From positions 35,965,094 through 36,029,093 of the forward strand of contig CM068383.1 of assembly GCA_034770075.1 (NCBI GenBank): a stretch of DNA of 64,000 bases, read 5' to 3'. Each line of letters begins with the position of its first letter. Position 1 is the stretch's first letter. The DNA comes from Aralia elata. Lineage: Eukaryota; Streptophyta; Magnoliopsida; Apiales; Araliaceae. The notes under the pieces are model-generated. The model saw only the letters and a program-made list of their open reading frames with translations, was not told the DNA's origin and searched no databases. Below are positions 35,213-49,447 of this stretch, piece by piece. The position numbers and the translations under genes were made by a program.

Positions 35213-35433
35213 TGTTGTTTCCCAGAGGCACTTAGAGATCTAGAAGGGGGGTTGAATATATCATCTTTTTTAAATGTAACTTATTAAGGATATTACCAAA
35301 TAATCAGTTAATCAGAATTGATAAAGCAGAACGGAATATTTTAGAAAGCCCCCTTAAAGAATAAAAGAAATCTCAGTTCTAAATTTAATATATTTGATTT
35401 TAAGTCACACAAACAATAATATGACAGAAAGTA
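35213..35433 (-). repeat. Sirevirus 5' LTR, 3' end only
   Basis: On the minus strand it ends GGGAAACAACA. It contains TTCAACCCCCCCTTCTAG near 35240-35257, a run characteristic of Sirevirus LTR ends. It is cut at 35434 by the LARD-like element. Confidence 0.8.
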
Positions 35434-38400
35434 TGTAACGACCCCAAAATCTGGACAATTATCATTCCCGACTTTGCTCGTTAACAATACATCTTCATTC
35501 TGACTTTACATCATTAATCGATGCTAAACTTAATAAAATGCGAAATAATTTTAAACTTTTGTGTCTTCTTTCTTTGTTTTCCCTAAATCATAACCTTTAT
35601 CATTTACGTATATTAGAATCATATTTAATTCATGATTCACTTTATCAGACTTATTATAAAATAAAACTTACTTCCAGGTTCAATACCCTTTATACATCGG
35701 ATAAAATTATATTTTACAACTCTACATCTGTTAAATATCATACATTATCAAATACATCAACCGGAACCTTAATCATAGTTCAAAACATTAATTTAAGCTA
35801 AAACATCTAATCTTCATGCATTATATCTGATTCATGCCATTCAAGCAGCACATAACGTTTCCTTGAATCCTTAACCTGGAAAAATGGTTATTTGCAAGAA
35901 TGAGCTCGACAACTCAGTAAAATCTAACAGTTTTCATGCATCACATATCACATAAATAACATGCTCATCATATACATCATAAACATCTGACTAAACATAT
36001 CATACATATTATACATCACATATCAAGTAAAGATTGAGTTCCATAACTCCATCAACATACTTTACTTAACAAGTGTAGTCATAAATTAACTTTATCGTTT
36101 TATACTTACAACATATGTAACACATCATGCTCTTCACAATACAAATTTAAAACAGTTAATCATCAAGTTCACGTAACAAATAGGAACTGAAAGACTTGCC
36201 TGGCTCGTAGATTACCAATTACCATAAACAGCTTATAATTATATGTACCTCACGTATCCTACACAATATATAATCATGTACATTATTTATTAGGCATATA
36301 GAAACGCTTAGTAATCATTTAAGTACACTTTATTCTACATTCCATAATCCTTCCTTTTGATCGATACACAATGTTTAATTAAGTGTGATTGTGTGAACTT
36401 CACCTTACACCTCATTTCTATTCTTCTTAGGCGACACTCGAAGTTCATTCAAGTGTTTAAGACTTATCATGACTTCATATTATAAATCTAACATTCAATA
36501 AAATTTATTATAGTTGACTGAAACAACTTTATCTTATTACCCTTCATACTTTGCTTCATTTAACACTTAACATTTACTTAAGTCTTAAGCTTCATTATTA
36601 CATCAAATTAGATGTATTACATTTCTTAACATAAATTAAATAACCATCCATCTTAGGTTCCTTTAAGATCCTCTATAACTATCACTCAATATTTAATTAA
36701 GTCTTTATAACCTGCCATTATCTCACGATAGGTGAATAACACTCAATAAGATTTATTAAGTTAATCCACATCTTAATCTTTCAAATTCTTATACCTCATG
36801 AACATCAAGCTTAAGTCTTATATAACTTACTAAAACATCACTTTAAAATCATCATTTGTGTGATTGTAACATGTTATTAAGTCTTATAACATGTTTTACA
36901 TTTCATTACAATTATTTATTAGGGTTATATAGGCATTCCTAGAATTGTACAATTAAAATCTCATTTCTGGGCAAAACTGACTACTGGCGCTGCGGCGCCG
37001 TATTTACACTAAGGACCGGCGCTGCGACGCTGGGTCACCAATTTTTGGGTCAGGGCAGGGTCGGTGCTATGGCGCCATTTTTGAACTACGGCGCAACGGC
37101 ACCGCTCATCAGACTCAAGTTCTGAAGTTCGCGAACTAGAAAATGTTCAGGCCAAAAACTCCCAAATTCTTCACCCAATCAGCAAATTAACCAAACCCAG
37201 ACATTCTAGACTTTGTAAAAATAAAACCCTACATATATACAAGGATTCTAACAACTTAAACAACTTAAACAACCAATTTAAAAGCTTAAAAATCAAAGTT
37301 CATACTCTTTATTCATATTTTGACATCTTTAGCGAATTCGAACACCACGAATTCATTTCTTCACCAAATTGATTCATTCTTTTTGCATTGTTTTTGTATT
37401 TCAATACATTAACAACATTTAACACTAATGTCAGATTATATACATGAACTAACCATCGATTTTAGTCTGAAAGTAAGCCAAAATGTACATATTCAATCAA
37501 AAACTCAATTCTTTATTTTAAATAAAACATATTTTCATGGATTTGATTACTCAAAATCCACTTATAGATGATACAAAATGAATTATTCATGCCCATTAAC
37601 ACTTATAACCAATACTTTAACAAATCAACCCTAGAAATCCATCTTTAGATGAAAAACTCAAGAGAGTATGAACTAGTGTTTATAATTCAGATTATTACCT
37701 TTGATTAGCTATAAAGCTTGAACAATATCCTTGCTTTTCTTTGATTCTCAAATCTTCACATATAATTTCTCTTCTCTTCCTCTCAATTTCTCTTTTCCTC
37801 TCTTCTTCCATGTGTTTTAGCAAATAAACTGACCAAGCACGTATAATAAACTGACAAAACATGTATAATAAACTGACAAAACACGGATGCCATAGTTACT
37901 CCATCGGTTAGATACTAGGCCCTGTTTGGCTAGCACCCAAAACCCTCCTTCTAATTTCTTTTAATATTACTCTTTATCATATAGATCCTTTTTGTCACAC
38001 CTAACAACTAACCAAACTAATTCAATCTCAATTAATTAATAAATTCAAACAAACTTTACCAATATAACTACAATTTTCTTTAACAAATCACTAATCCTCT
38101 AATTTAATTATTTAATTAAGTTAGAATATTTCCATTCCAATATAATTTCCATCGAACATTTATTTAATTCCATAAATATTCCAAATAAAATATGTATTCA
38201 ATTCCGTAAATATTTCTAACTATTTACAAAACTCACAATCTTACTACATTAACATATTACATATATATACAATATATATTAATCTCTCATTTTATTAAAA
38301 CAAATATATTCACATTGATTCACCATTTAATTAAGTGAATTATTCTCATTATTTATGAAATTTAATTCATAACAATTCTATTGCCAACAAGGCATAATAA

Positions 38401-38526
38401 TCAAATTATATTATTTCATAATATAATATTCAACTTAATAATATTCAGTTAATATCCTTTTCGTAACAATTTCATTTACTTTCTTCAATGATTTAGTTAA
38501 CCATTAAACCTCATTTTTCCCAATAT

Positions 38527-38566
<40 letters not shown>

Positions 38567-38721
38567 CGTTTCTATATACACACTTAATCTCTTCACACCA
38601 AAACATATATTTCAAAATATATAACACATTTATATAATTATTTGAATCTAACACCTCTCATATTAAGAATTTTATTTATTAAATTCTTATTCAATCATTA
38701 CTGAAAATTCGGGTTATCACA
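35434..38721 (-). repeat. 3' LTR of the LARD-like element (3,288 bp)
   Basis: Complete, with TG...CA ends on the minus strand. GC words (GGCGCTGCGGCGCCG and relatives) lie at about 36984-37110. A TATA-like TATATAA on the minus strand is at about 36925-36931, just downstream of them. An (AT)n run is at 38530-38564. The rest is A+T-rich with no gene. Confidence 0.85.
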
Positions 38722-38770
38722 TCATTCTCCTCTTATAAGGATTTCGTCCTCGGAATCACTGAAACCATCC
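38722..38770 (-). promoter_or_regulatory. Polypurine tract with AGGA-loop hairpin (LARD)
   Basis: On the minus strand GATTCCG-AGGA-CGAAATC (38740-38757; six of seven pairs) is followed by CCTTATAAGAGGAGAATGAT and then the LTR. The loop is about 25 nt from the LTR start. Confidence 0.7.
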
Positions 38771-40083
38771 TTACTCGGTTTTCGTTAAATCTCTTTCACA
38801 ATTCATCGTTGACCATCCCAACACATTCCCTTAATATACGTTTTGTAATTTCTACACCACTCATTTCCTCAATAAATTTTTGTAGGTTCTATTTCATAAT
38901 CTTTATTTGAACTCGATACTCTTCCGAGTATTACATATTTTTTTAACCTATTCATTACCTTTTTCTAAGGGTTTTCGTCATAGGCTCAATTCATAAACAC
39001 TTGGGATATTACATTCACCCCTTCTTCTAAGAATTTCGTCCTCAAAATTTTGACTTACTAATCTTCGTTCATTCGATATATCAATTAAACTTTATATTAA
39101 TCTTTATTCATTTATTAGATTCCATGATTAAATTTCTTCTCTAAGTATCTTTTCAAGATCGTAATATTTTTTACACCTTGTCCCTAAGTGTTTACATTAT
39201 CCTTGTTAACTTCACTCCCCTTCTATTTTTCAGAATTTCATTTCTTACTTGCTCAATTTACTCATCACTATTTGTCGCATTCTAGAACTTACTTCTTTCT
39301 AAGGAATATCCTTCTTACCACATTCACCTTTCAAAATAATAAGAATGTTCCACAATTGATCAATAATTGGGAAGCGATATGAGTAATTTAAGAAGTTTCA
39401 ATATTATGCTGAGGAGTCGTATAGACTATGAACCTTGTCCTAGGTTAATAGATATTTCTACTGTAACCTTTAACAGTCAAAAGACTATGGACCATCCTTT
39501 CTTGTACTCTAAGTGATCAGCCCTTCGCACTATGTATTGTGCACATACATATTATCGTTATTGCGTAGCTCGTAATTATAGTTTACGATAACATTTCCCC
39601 CATTACAGGATTGGTTCATCTCAGACTTGATATAAATTCTGCACCAGAACAATTTGGTTTGGCATAATTATTTCAAGAACGCTTGAATTTCATAAACATC
39701 TATCAACAGTCGTCTAGCCGACTCAAGTAGCTTAGACTTTTAGCAACAATTCAGACATCAATCGAAATATTTTTAGCCAACTCAATTGGAATCTCTTCAT
39801 AGTTTAAAAGAAAAATCAAAATTCTTTTTATGACGTCATGATACCGTACCGTCTTAATAGTACGTTGAGGATTCCGTCATTTTATGACTTTGTCATACTA
39901 CATCATACCATAGTGGGCTAACGATCCTATGATCACATCTAAAACCAGGTTTAATTGCATTGATGACTCCATCGTTCAAAATATATTTTGATAATTTCAA
40001 ATCATTTTTGTCTAGCTGAAAAAATTAGCATAGACATATGAATAATAGGACTTTTAAAAACTTATTGGTTTAACAATTTGATC

Positions 40084-40114
<31 letters not shown>

Positions 40115-41360
40115 TTTTCTTTAAAAACACAACAGTGCGAATATTAACACGATGTCAATAAATTTTGATAATATAGCATAGCTAGAAGATTTGGAATATC
40201 TATTTCTCCTTCATTAGTTTCATCTTTCTTCACTACTCTACTATCTAATAATTTTATCTATCTTTGGCACCATTAATGCCCACTATATTGAAAATCCTTA
40301 GTTATACAACTCTTCTATACCTTAATATAGTTCATCAAACTTACCACACATTATGAGTTCAGGAACTTGCCACAATAATATGAGTTTAGGAACTTATCCT
40401 AGCAATACGTAGTCCAAAAACCAATCAGGGACAGTCCATACGCTTAGGGTTCAAAAACATACATACGATTATGAGTCACGAACTTACCATAAGCATGAGT
40501 TTTAAGAACTCGCGCCCAATCTTAATATTATCTAACTATCAAATATAAATATGAGAAAAGAATCACCTTATCACCATATGTATATCGATAGCGCGACAAT
40601 AATATTCCAACGATTATCAATGTGATAAACTAAGTATAAGCACAAAACCCTCGCCCATACAAAGGTTTGTGCAACTCAGACATCGTACGAGTCCTCAATT
40701 GAAATCGCACCTAATTCTATCTTGCTCTTAACTTACTCTTTGTTCAATATAAAATTTTCGTATTTCATCATTTATAACTCCTATTGAGTTTACCTCGTAT
40801 TATTTCATAGTACAATCTTTTTTATAGCATCAAGCTATAACTATTCAATCATTATGGATCATCTATCATTTTACAACTTAAACGGATCACGTCGTGATCT
40901 TATTCTACCATCAACTCTTCTTATGATTCTTTCTTATTTTATGATCATCTTACTATTATTCAACTCACGTGTTCTGTGATCTTTTCGCTCTTCAAGTTCT
41001 TCTTTGAACCTAATAATTTTATCATAACTTGTTTTATATGAATTCTCTAAAGTTATCATCAACTAAGCTCTATTTGAGTTTATTCTAATCATTTCTATCA
41101 TTTTTATCTTATAAACATCGTCTATTTATTAATACCATCTTTATCACTAGAGTCAGGTAACTCCTGATTCTCATCTTCTACAACTGTTTAAGGTTCTTCT
41201 TTGAATCATCTGATTTATATATCTTAATCTCTTCTCTATACATTTTCTAAAATTATTTCTTATTGTTCAAACTCTATCTGAGTCTATTCTTTATCATCTT
41301 CACCTTTTTTCTCTAAGTTTATAGCCTAAGGTACTCTTACTTAAGGTTTATAACCTATCA
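38771..41360 (-). other. Non-coding internal region of the LARD-like element
   Basis: No ORF with a recognisable domain on either strand. A second 3'-end-like module lies at about 38995-39058: on the minus strand AATTTTG-AGGA-CGAAATT, then AGAAGAAGGGGTGAATG and TAATATCCC. An (AT)n run is at 40086-40109. The region next to the primer site (41280-41360) has no special features. Confidence 0.8.
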
Positions 41361-41372
41361 GCTCTGATACCA
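41361..41372 (-). promoter_or_regulatory. Primer binding site, initiator tRNA-Met type (LARD)
   Basis: TGGTATCAGAGC on the minus strand, two bases after the LTR end CGTTACA. Confidence 0.9.
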
Positions 41373-41374
41373 AC

Positions 41375-44128
41375 TGTAACGACCCCAAAATCTGGACAAT
41401 TATCATTCCTGACTTTGCTCGTTAACAATACATCTTCATTCTGACTTTACACCTTTAATCGATGTTAAACTTAATAAAATGCGGAATAATTTTAAACTTT
41501 TCTGTCTTCTTTCTTTGTTTTTCCTAAATCATAACCTTTATCATTTACGTATCTTAGAATCATATTTAATTCATGATTCACTTTATCAGACTTATTATAA
41601 AATAAAACTTACTTCCAGGTTCAATACCCTTTATAGATCGGATAAAATTAAATTTTACAACTCTACATCTGTTAAATATCATACATTATCAAATACATCA
41701 ACCGGAACCTTAATCATAGTTCAAAACATTAATTTAAGTTAAAACATCTATTCTTCATACATTACACCTGATTCATGCCATTCAAGCAGCACATAACGTT
41801 ACCTTGAATCCTTAACCTGCAAAAATGGTTATTTGCAAGATGAGCTCGAGAGCTCAGCAAAATCTAATAATTTGCATGCATCACGTATCACATAAACAAC
41901 ATGCTCATCATATACATCATAAACATCTGACTAAACATATCATACATATTGTACATCACATATCAAGTAAAGATTGAGTTCCATAACTCAATCAACATAC
42001 TTTACTCAACAAGTGTAGTCATAAATTAACTTTATCGTTTTATACTTACAACATATGTAACACATCATGCTCTTCACAATACAGATTTAAAATAGTTAAT
42101 CATCAAGTTCACGTAACAAATAGGAACTGAAAGACTTGTCTGGCTCGTAGATTACCAATTACCATAAACATTTTATAATTATCTGCACCTCACGTATCCT
42201 ATACAATATATAATCATGTACATTATTTATTAGGCACATAGCAACGCTTAGTAATCGTTTAAGTACACTTTATTCTACATTCCATAATCTTTCCTTTTAA
42301 TTGATACACAATGTTTAATTAAGTTTGATTGTACGAACTTCACCTTACACCTCATTTCTATTATTCTTAGGTGACACTCGAAGTTCATTCAAGTGTTTAA
42401 GACTTATCATTACTTAATATTATAAATCTAACATTCAATAAAATTTATTATAGTTGACCGAAACAACTTTATCTTATTACCCTTCATACTTTGCTTTATT
42501 TAACACTTAACGTTTACTTAAGTCTTAAGCTTCATAATTACATCAAATTAGATGTATTACATTTGTTACCATAAATTAAATAATCATCCATCTTAGGTTC
42601 CTTTAGGATCCTCTATAACTATCACTCAATATTTAGTTAAGTCTTTATAACCTACCATTATATCACGATAGGTGAATAACACTCAATTGGATTTATTAAG
42701 TTAATCCACATCTTAATCTTTCAAATTCTTATACCTCACGAACATCAAGCTTAAGTCTTATATAACTTACTAAAGCATCACTTTTAAATCATCATTTGTG
42801 TGATTGTAACATGTTATTAAGTCTTATAACATGATTTACATTTTTTTACAATCATTTAGTAGGGTTATATAGGCATTCCTAGAATTATACAATTAAAATC
42901 TCATTTCTGGGCAAAACTGGATACTAGCTCTGCGGCGCCGCAGTTACACTAAGGACCGGCGCTGGGTCACCAATTTTCGGGTCGGGGCAGGGTCGGCGTT
43001 GTGGCGCCATTTTTGAACTAGCAAGCGGCGCTGCGGCGCTGCTCATCAGACTCAGGTTCTGAAGTTCGCGAACCAATAAATTTTAAGGCCAAAAACTCCC
43101 AAATTCTTCACCCAATCAGCAAATTAACCAAACCCAGACATTCTAGACTTTGTAAAAACAAAACCCAACATATATATACAGGGATTTTAACAACTTAAAT
43201 AACCAATTTAAAAGCTTAAAAATCAAAGTTCATACTCCTTATTCATATTTTGACATCTTTAGCGAATTCGAACACCACGAATTCGATTCTTCACTAAATT
43301 GATTCATTCGTTTTGCATTATTTTCGTATTTCAATACATTAACAACATTTAACACCAATTTTAGATTCTATACATGAACTAACCATCAATTTTAGTCTCA
43401 AACTAAGCCAAAATGTACATATTCAATCAAAAACTCAATTCTTTATTTTAAAACATATTTTCATGGATTTGTTTACTCAAAATCCACTAATAGATGATAC
43501 AAAACGAATTATTCATACCCATTAACACTTATAACCAATACTTTAACAAATCAACCCTAGAAATCCATCCTTAGATGAAAAACTTAAGAGAGTATAAACT
43601 AGTGTTTATAATTCAGATTATTACCTTTGATTAGCTATAAAGCTTAAACAATCTCCTTGTTTTTCTTTGATTCTCAAATCTTCACATATAATTTATCTTC
43701 TCTTCCTCTCAAATTCTCTCTTCCTCTCCTCTTCCATGTGTTTTAGCAAATAAACTAACCAATCACGTATAATAAACTGACAAAGCATGTATAATAAACT
43801 AACAAAACACGTATACCATATTTGCTCCATCAGTTAGATACTAGGCCCTATTTTAATAAATTTAAACAAACTTTACCAATATAACTACAATTTTCTTTAA
43901 CAAATCATTAATCCTCTAATTTAATTATTTAATTAAATTAAAATATTTCCATTCTAATATAATTTTCATCGAACATTTATTCAATTCCATAAAATATTCC
44001 AAATAAAATATGTATTCAATTCCATAAATATTTCTAGCTATTTACAAAACTCACAATCTTACTACATTAACATATTACATATATATACAATTTATATTAA
44101 TCTCTCATTTTATTAAAACAAATATATT
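41375..44128 (-). repeat. 5' LTR of the LARD-like element, truncated
   Basis: It matches 35434-38300 with many scattered differences, so the element is older than B or D. It lacks the first ~530 bp of the LTR because copia C inserted at AAATATATT|TGTTAGG. GC words are at about 42928-43045, including a deletion relative to the other LTR. Confidence 0.87.
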
Positions 44129-45931
44129 TGTTAGGTTTGTATATAGCGCGAACATGCAATCAAATTACATAAATAGTGCAGAAGCGCAATAAAAAGGATT
44201 TTAAAATTTTTCATACAAACCATCACCATGATCATCCTTGTGATCAATTATCAATTAAACGAAAGAGATAGAGATATAGAATTATACCCTCGTGAATCAA
44301 AGCTTCCTCAGGTACAAGTTAACCTCCAATTCCTTCGCGTTCTCCTTGAATTCCACCGATTAAATTTCTTCATTTGATCAACGTTAGCCACCCAAGTGTT
44401 TGGCCTCTAGAGGTGATCCACCAAGGAATAATAGTTGTTCAAGAAGATGGGTATTGGCAAAACCCTAGTTTCTATCTCTATAGAAATTGCAAGTACTCTC
44501 TCTCTCTCCAATTTTTATGGAAGAGTGTGTAACTATCTAACCTTAAATCATGATAAAACTCTTCTTATTTATAGATATAGGGAACCCTCCTAAACTATTT
44601 AGGATTAAGGTTTTTATTTTAATTAAACTCCTTTAATTAATTAAACTCCTAATCCAATTAGGAATTTAAGAGAGTACTTTTATTAATTAATTCCCAAACA
44701 CTTTTAGGAACTAAATAATAATAATAGTAATAATAATAAGACTCATCTTATTAATTTATATTTAATATTTCTAAAATATTAAATAATAAATATTAAGCTA
44801 TTTAATTTATTCTATCTCCATAGATTAAATTAAATACACTTAATTTATTATTATAATTATGCCATTTACTTTTTAAATAAATATTTTTCTTTTGCGGTGT
44901 GACCCTTTAGGTTCTCCATATTAAACCAGTTGTGAATAAATCAATTAGAACAATTCTAATCTTATTTAAATAAATAAATTAAACTATTTAATTTATTTAA
45001 ATAAATAATATTTATTCTACAATAAGGGTAAGCCCCCTTAGCGATCAACGACTTTCCATATAATATAGATTTCAACATTAATTACAAAAAAACCTTTCAG
45101 TGAATAGTTACCGTACAATTCAATCCTTCTACCATACAATGTCCCAATTAAATATAAGACATGGAATTACTGTCAAGTCTTATTTTATTTAATTATATGT
45201 ATTTCGATTCTCAAATGCACAACTCTGATAATGCAAATTAGAAACTCCTTTCTAATTTCATTCTGTTTTGGCCAAAGACTTCTGAGTCGTCATTTATCGA
45301 ATCACATAGGACATTCTCTCCTTTTACTAGAAGTGGTAGATTATTTGTTAATCATTCACCTATCTCCATGTATAACTTATTATACCCACTCATAGCCTTT
45401 GATATATCCTAAAGGTCTTAAGGGACATGTCAAAGTATAACTCATCATACACAAGATACTATGATGATCTCAAGTCCAAGGATCACTTGTACTACTATCA
45501 CTAGAGGAATTCCTATTGACAGGCGAGTAAAACTCCATTAGGTATTTCTTAGCGAGCCACGTTCAGTGAACTTATTCTCTAATAAGCACCTACATACTTG
45601 CTTTAGTGTCTCCACACAAATGATTATGAGATCAATCATCCTCTTCATAAGAGCAAGCAACGTATGTACTAATCTATCCGGATTCACTAATCCCCTTTTT
45701 AGTAATCCATCGATTAGGAACGATTTTAGTTTGTGAGCTATCTAGAATTTAGATCTCATTAGCATGATCACCATCATGATTCTAAAAGCATTGCTCAAAA
45801 ATATGGGTTTATCACATTTAATATAACAGCACGATGTAGATAAAGTAAAATGCCTTTAACAAACGAATAAGATTACAAAGTATATGCTACATCATATCAA
45901 ATATGATTGGTTTGTGTGCATATTACTTTCA
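44129..45931 (-). repeat. 3' LTR of copia C
   Basis: Reverse complement of the D-family LTR: TGTTAGGTTTG at 44129 is its 3' end and ACTTTCA at 45931 its start. It retains the segment that is deleted in copia E. Confidence 0.9.
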
Positions 45932-48900
45932 ATCTCCCACTTACACTAAAGTCAATCGCCATGGTATCTAATACCCTTTTTCTCTAAGTGACGATCATCC
46001 TGCTGTTGGATAAAACTTCAGTAGATGGATATGCAATGTTGTTCTCGAGAGTCCACTATCTCTATAGTGACTTTTCCTCTTTCAATGATTCCACTAATCA
46101 AATAAAAGTACTGCAACACTTGTTTGAATCCAAGATGAGACTTAGGAACTATTCCTAGTTCTGTAATGAACTTTTCTTCCAAACAATCAACTTGCAGCTT
46201 CATTTACAGCTATATACTTTGTCTTTATCACTAAACTAGCAACTCTTTGCTGTTTGGAACCTTTCCAATTCATTGCACCACCTTTTGAGGTAACTATTTA
46301 CCCTAAAGTGGATTTGTTATCGTCTTGGTCAGTCTGAAAAACTTGAGTTTGTTTAACCCTCTAGTTTTAATTCAGATCCACCATGTATCATGATCACATC
46401 CTCAATACCGGTTAGGTACTTAAAGATGTTTTTCACCGTCTTACAGTGATCTTCTCCAGAATATGACTGATCAACATCAGGCCTTGTATATTCACTGCAT
46501 ACATGATAGTAACTGATGTGATCTCTCTTTTAATTGGAGACAATTTTAGAGAGATACACTCCATGGCTCATCATCATGAGACCTCTCTTGGAGTTTGCCA
46601 TGCTAAATGCCTTTAAACATCAAATGAATATACGTTCCTTGGGTCAAGCCGAACATCCTTTTAAATCTATCTATATAGATTTATATCCCCAATTTATAGG
46701 ATGCTCCTCCCAAGTCATTCATGGAGGAATATTTAGACAATTTTATCTTTACTGATTATAACATTAGTGTGTTATTCTTTATCAGTAGTATATCAACATA
46801 TAATACCAAGAATATCACAGCACTCCCACTAACCCTTTTGTACACACAAGGTTCATTCTTATTTTTGATAAAATCAAACTCTTTTGATTGTCTCATCAAA
46901 ATGAATGTTCCATCTTTGAGAAGCTTGCTTTAATCCATAAATGGATCGTTGCAGCTTATATGATTTGCTTCAACCTTTGAAACAAATTCCTCTGGCTGTA
47001 TCATACATACATTCTCCTCAAATCTTCATGGAGGAAGGACGTCTCCACATCCATTTCCTAGATTTCGTAATAACCTGTAATCACAAGAAAAATCCAAATG
47101 GACTTGAGCATTACCCGGTAATAAGGTTTTATCACAGTCAACTCCTTGACTTGAAAAACCTTTTAAATAGGTCTGGTCTTATAGGTCTCCACCTTGCCAT
47201 TTGCCCAGTCTTTCTCTTAAAGACCCATATTCACCCTCTAGGTACTATGCCCTTTTGTGGAGTAACTAAAGTCTATACTTGGTTCTCATACATAGAGTCC
47301 ATTTCGGATTTCATGGCCATCTGCCATTTCTCTGAGTGTTTTCTACTCATAGCCTCATCATATATAACTGGATGCGTACCTCTACTCATGGCCATCTGCC
47401 ATTCCTCTATGATGCGTACCTCATCATCATCCTCTATGATGAATTCATACCTCCCAGGTATCTTCGGTACTCTTCCAAATTTACGATTTGGTTGTGGTAC
47501 AATAGGTCTATCTATAGGTTCCTCGGTTCGACTTAAAGTGTTTTGTGGTTCTCGAACTCCTTCAAGATCTATTACCCTTCCACTAGCTCCTTCAATGATA
47601 AACACCTTTATGTAAGAAGGCAGCGTGTAGGATTATAGTAATAATACCCTAAACTTTCTTTAGGATATCCCACAAATCCGCACTTGTCAGATTTTGTCTC
47701 AAACTTATCTTTGAAACCTTTTCACATAAGCTGGAGAACCCCTTATCTTAACATACTTAAGAATAGGAATCCTCCCTATCCATAACCTTTATAGAGTCTT
47801 GGGCTTGGATTTTTGAGGTTACCTTATTTTGTAGATATACAGCCGTTTCTAGGGCATAACCCCAGATAGATACTAGAATGTCGGTAAAAATCATCATGGA
47901 CTGCACCATGTCCAACAAGGTACAATTTCTCCTTTTAGATACACCAATCAATTATTGCATATCAGGAGGTGTCCATTATGAGAAAATACCATTTTGAGAT
48001 GATCTAGAAACTCATTGCATAAGTATTTCTTCCTCGATCTGATCAAAAAATCTTAATACTTTGTCAATAAATTTCACTTCTGAATTCTTTGAACATTTCA
48101 AATAATTCAGACTTGTATTTTATCAAATACACACATTCAACTCTTTGAATGACCATCTCCTTTTCTTTTATTAGTTTATTCAATTTGCAAAATGTTTTTT
48201 ATGTAAGTCAAGTATACAAAGTCTATCAAGTAATCTTTCAGTTTCAAATAAAATATTATCATTATAAATAGAAAAACAATTGTTCTTAAATATAATACCA
48301 GAACCTTCCTTGTACAACAACGAAAGTTCCAATATTTCTAATGAGAACTGAAACATAATAGCAACTTATTAACTTAATAGACTTGCCCGTAGGCAATGCT
48401 AAACTATAAGTTCCTATGGTTAATGCAGCAACCTTTGCTCCATTCCTACACATAAGATTACTTACTCTTTGTTTAGCTTTTTACTTCTGCTTAGTCTCTG
48501 CATTGGATTGCATACGTGAGAACTACAGCCGGTATCGAATACACAAGTAGAACCTTGACTTGCAAAAAGATTTATTTTTAATCATGAACAAACCTGTATT
48601 TGTAACCTAAGCTTCACTAAGCTTCTTCTGGTTAGCCTCTATAAGATTCTCCTTACAGTTTCCTTTCTAGTATCTAGGCTTATTGCAGTGGAAGCAAACT
48701 CCTTTGCTATCTGCATCAATCTTGTTCTTATTGTCCTTTATTTTTGCCTTTCCATTTACCTTCTTTGAATTGTTCTTCTTTTAATAAGATCCTTTGGCCC
48801 TCTTCCGCTTCTTGAAAGAATCATCTACCAGTAAGACTTGGTCTTTCTTGGTTGGAAAGTGACTCTGTACAGTTTTCAACATATTTAAGCAACTCAGGCA

Positions 48901-49441
48901 GGCTGACATATAGCTTGTTCATGTGGAAATTCACAACAATTTGTGAGAAAGAGTCCGAAAGTGATTGCAAGATCAAATCTTGGATCAACTCTCCATCCAT
49001 TAAAACCCAGTTGTCCCAATTATTCAATTAGATTGATCATTTTAGGACATATGTCTGTACTGTAGTGCCATCAGTCATTCTAGATCGAAAAAGCTCCTTA
49101 GATATCTGATATCTAATAGTCCTACTTTCCTCACCATTCAACTCCTTAAAGGTGCCGGAGTACAGTAGGAGCATCCATAGTTTCATACTGACGCTAAAGC
49201 TCGTTACTCATGGATGCGAGCATGATGCATTGAGCCAACTGTGCATCATCTTACCACTTTCTAAAAGTAGCAATCTCTTCCTCAGAGGCATTGTCTGCAA
49301 CCATTGTAGGGATAGGCATATTAAGGACATAAGATAGCTTTTCAGCCTTGAGAACTATTCTCAAATTCTTTAACGAGTCCTTTTAATTTGGTCCGGTTAA
49401 TTAGCATCTAATATGCTCCGCAGTGATAGTAAATTAGACAT
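45932..49441 (-). pseudogene. Copia C: gag-pol remnant, minus strand, heavily degenerate
   Basis: Reading from the gag ATG at 49441 (minus): gag traces LRSILDAN and ASEEEIATFRKW, and MDGELIQDLILQSL at about 49000. Next are a broken knuckle near 48690 and a protease DTGCSSH (about 48515-48545, DTG intact). Integrase traces (DMVQSMMIFTDILVSIWGY, about 47920) follow. The linker ORF at 47605-47273 has an insertion duplicating WQMAM and GTHP-adjacent text. RT traces lie at about 46500-47270, RNase H traces to about 45990, and the purine tract at 45932-45945. The Trp after YENQV is a TAG, as in copia E. Confidence 0.85.
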
Positions 49442-49447
49442 TGTAAA

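Larger units (their letters stand above)
35434..44128 (-). mobile_element. LARD-like non-coding LTR element with chromovirus-style ends
   Basis: Two long direct repeats (35434-38721 and 41375-44128) enclose 2.65 kb without any coding domain. On the minus strand the LTR runs TGTGATAACCCG...GGGGTCGTTACA. A tRNA-iMet primer site follows the 5' LTR at 41361-41372, and a purine tract precedes the 3' LTR. The phrase GAGGACGAAAT before the purine tract is typical of chromoviruses. The right-hand LTR is broken at 44128 by copia C. The left end lies in the Sirevirus LTR. Confidence 0.85.

Noticed and set aside
35538..35801. 87-codon ORF present in both LARD LTRs (also 41479-41742)
   Set aside because: Antisense to the element, low complexity, and duplicated only as part of the LTR.
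46941..47615. 224-codon plus-strand ORF, the longest in its area
   Set aside because: It is the antisense of copia C's RT and linker region; no known domain, and the opposite strand explains the sequence.
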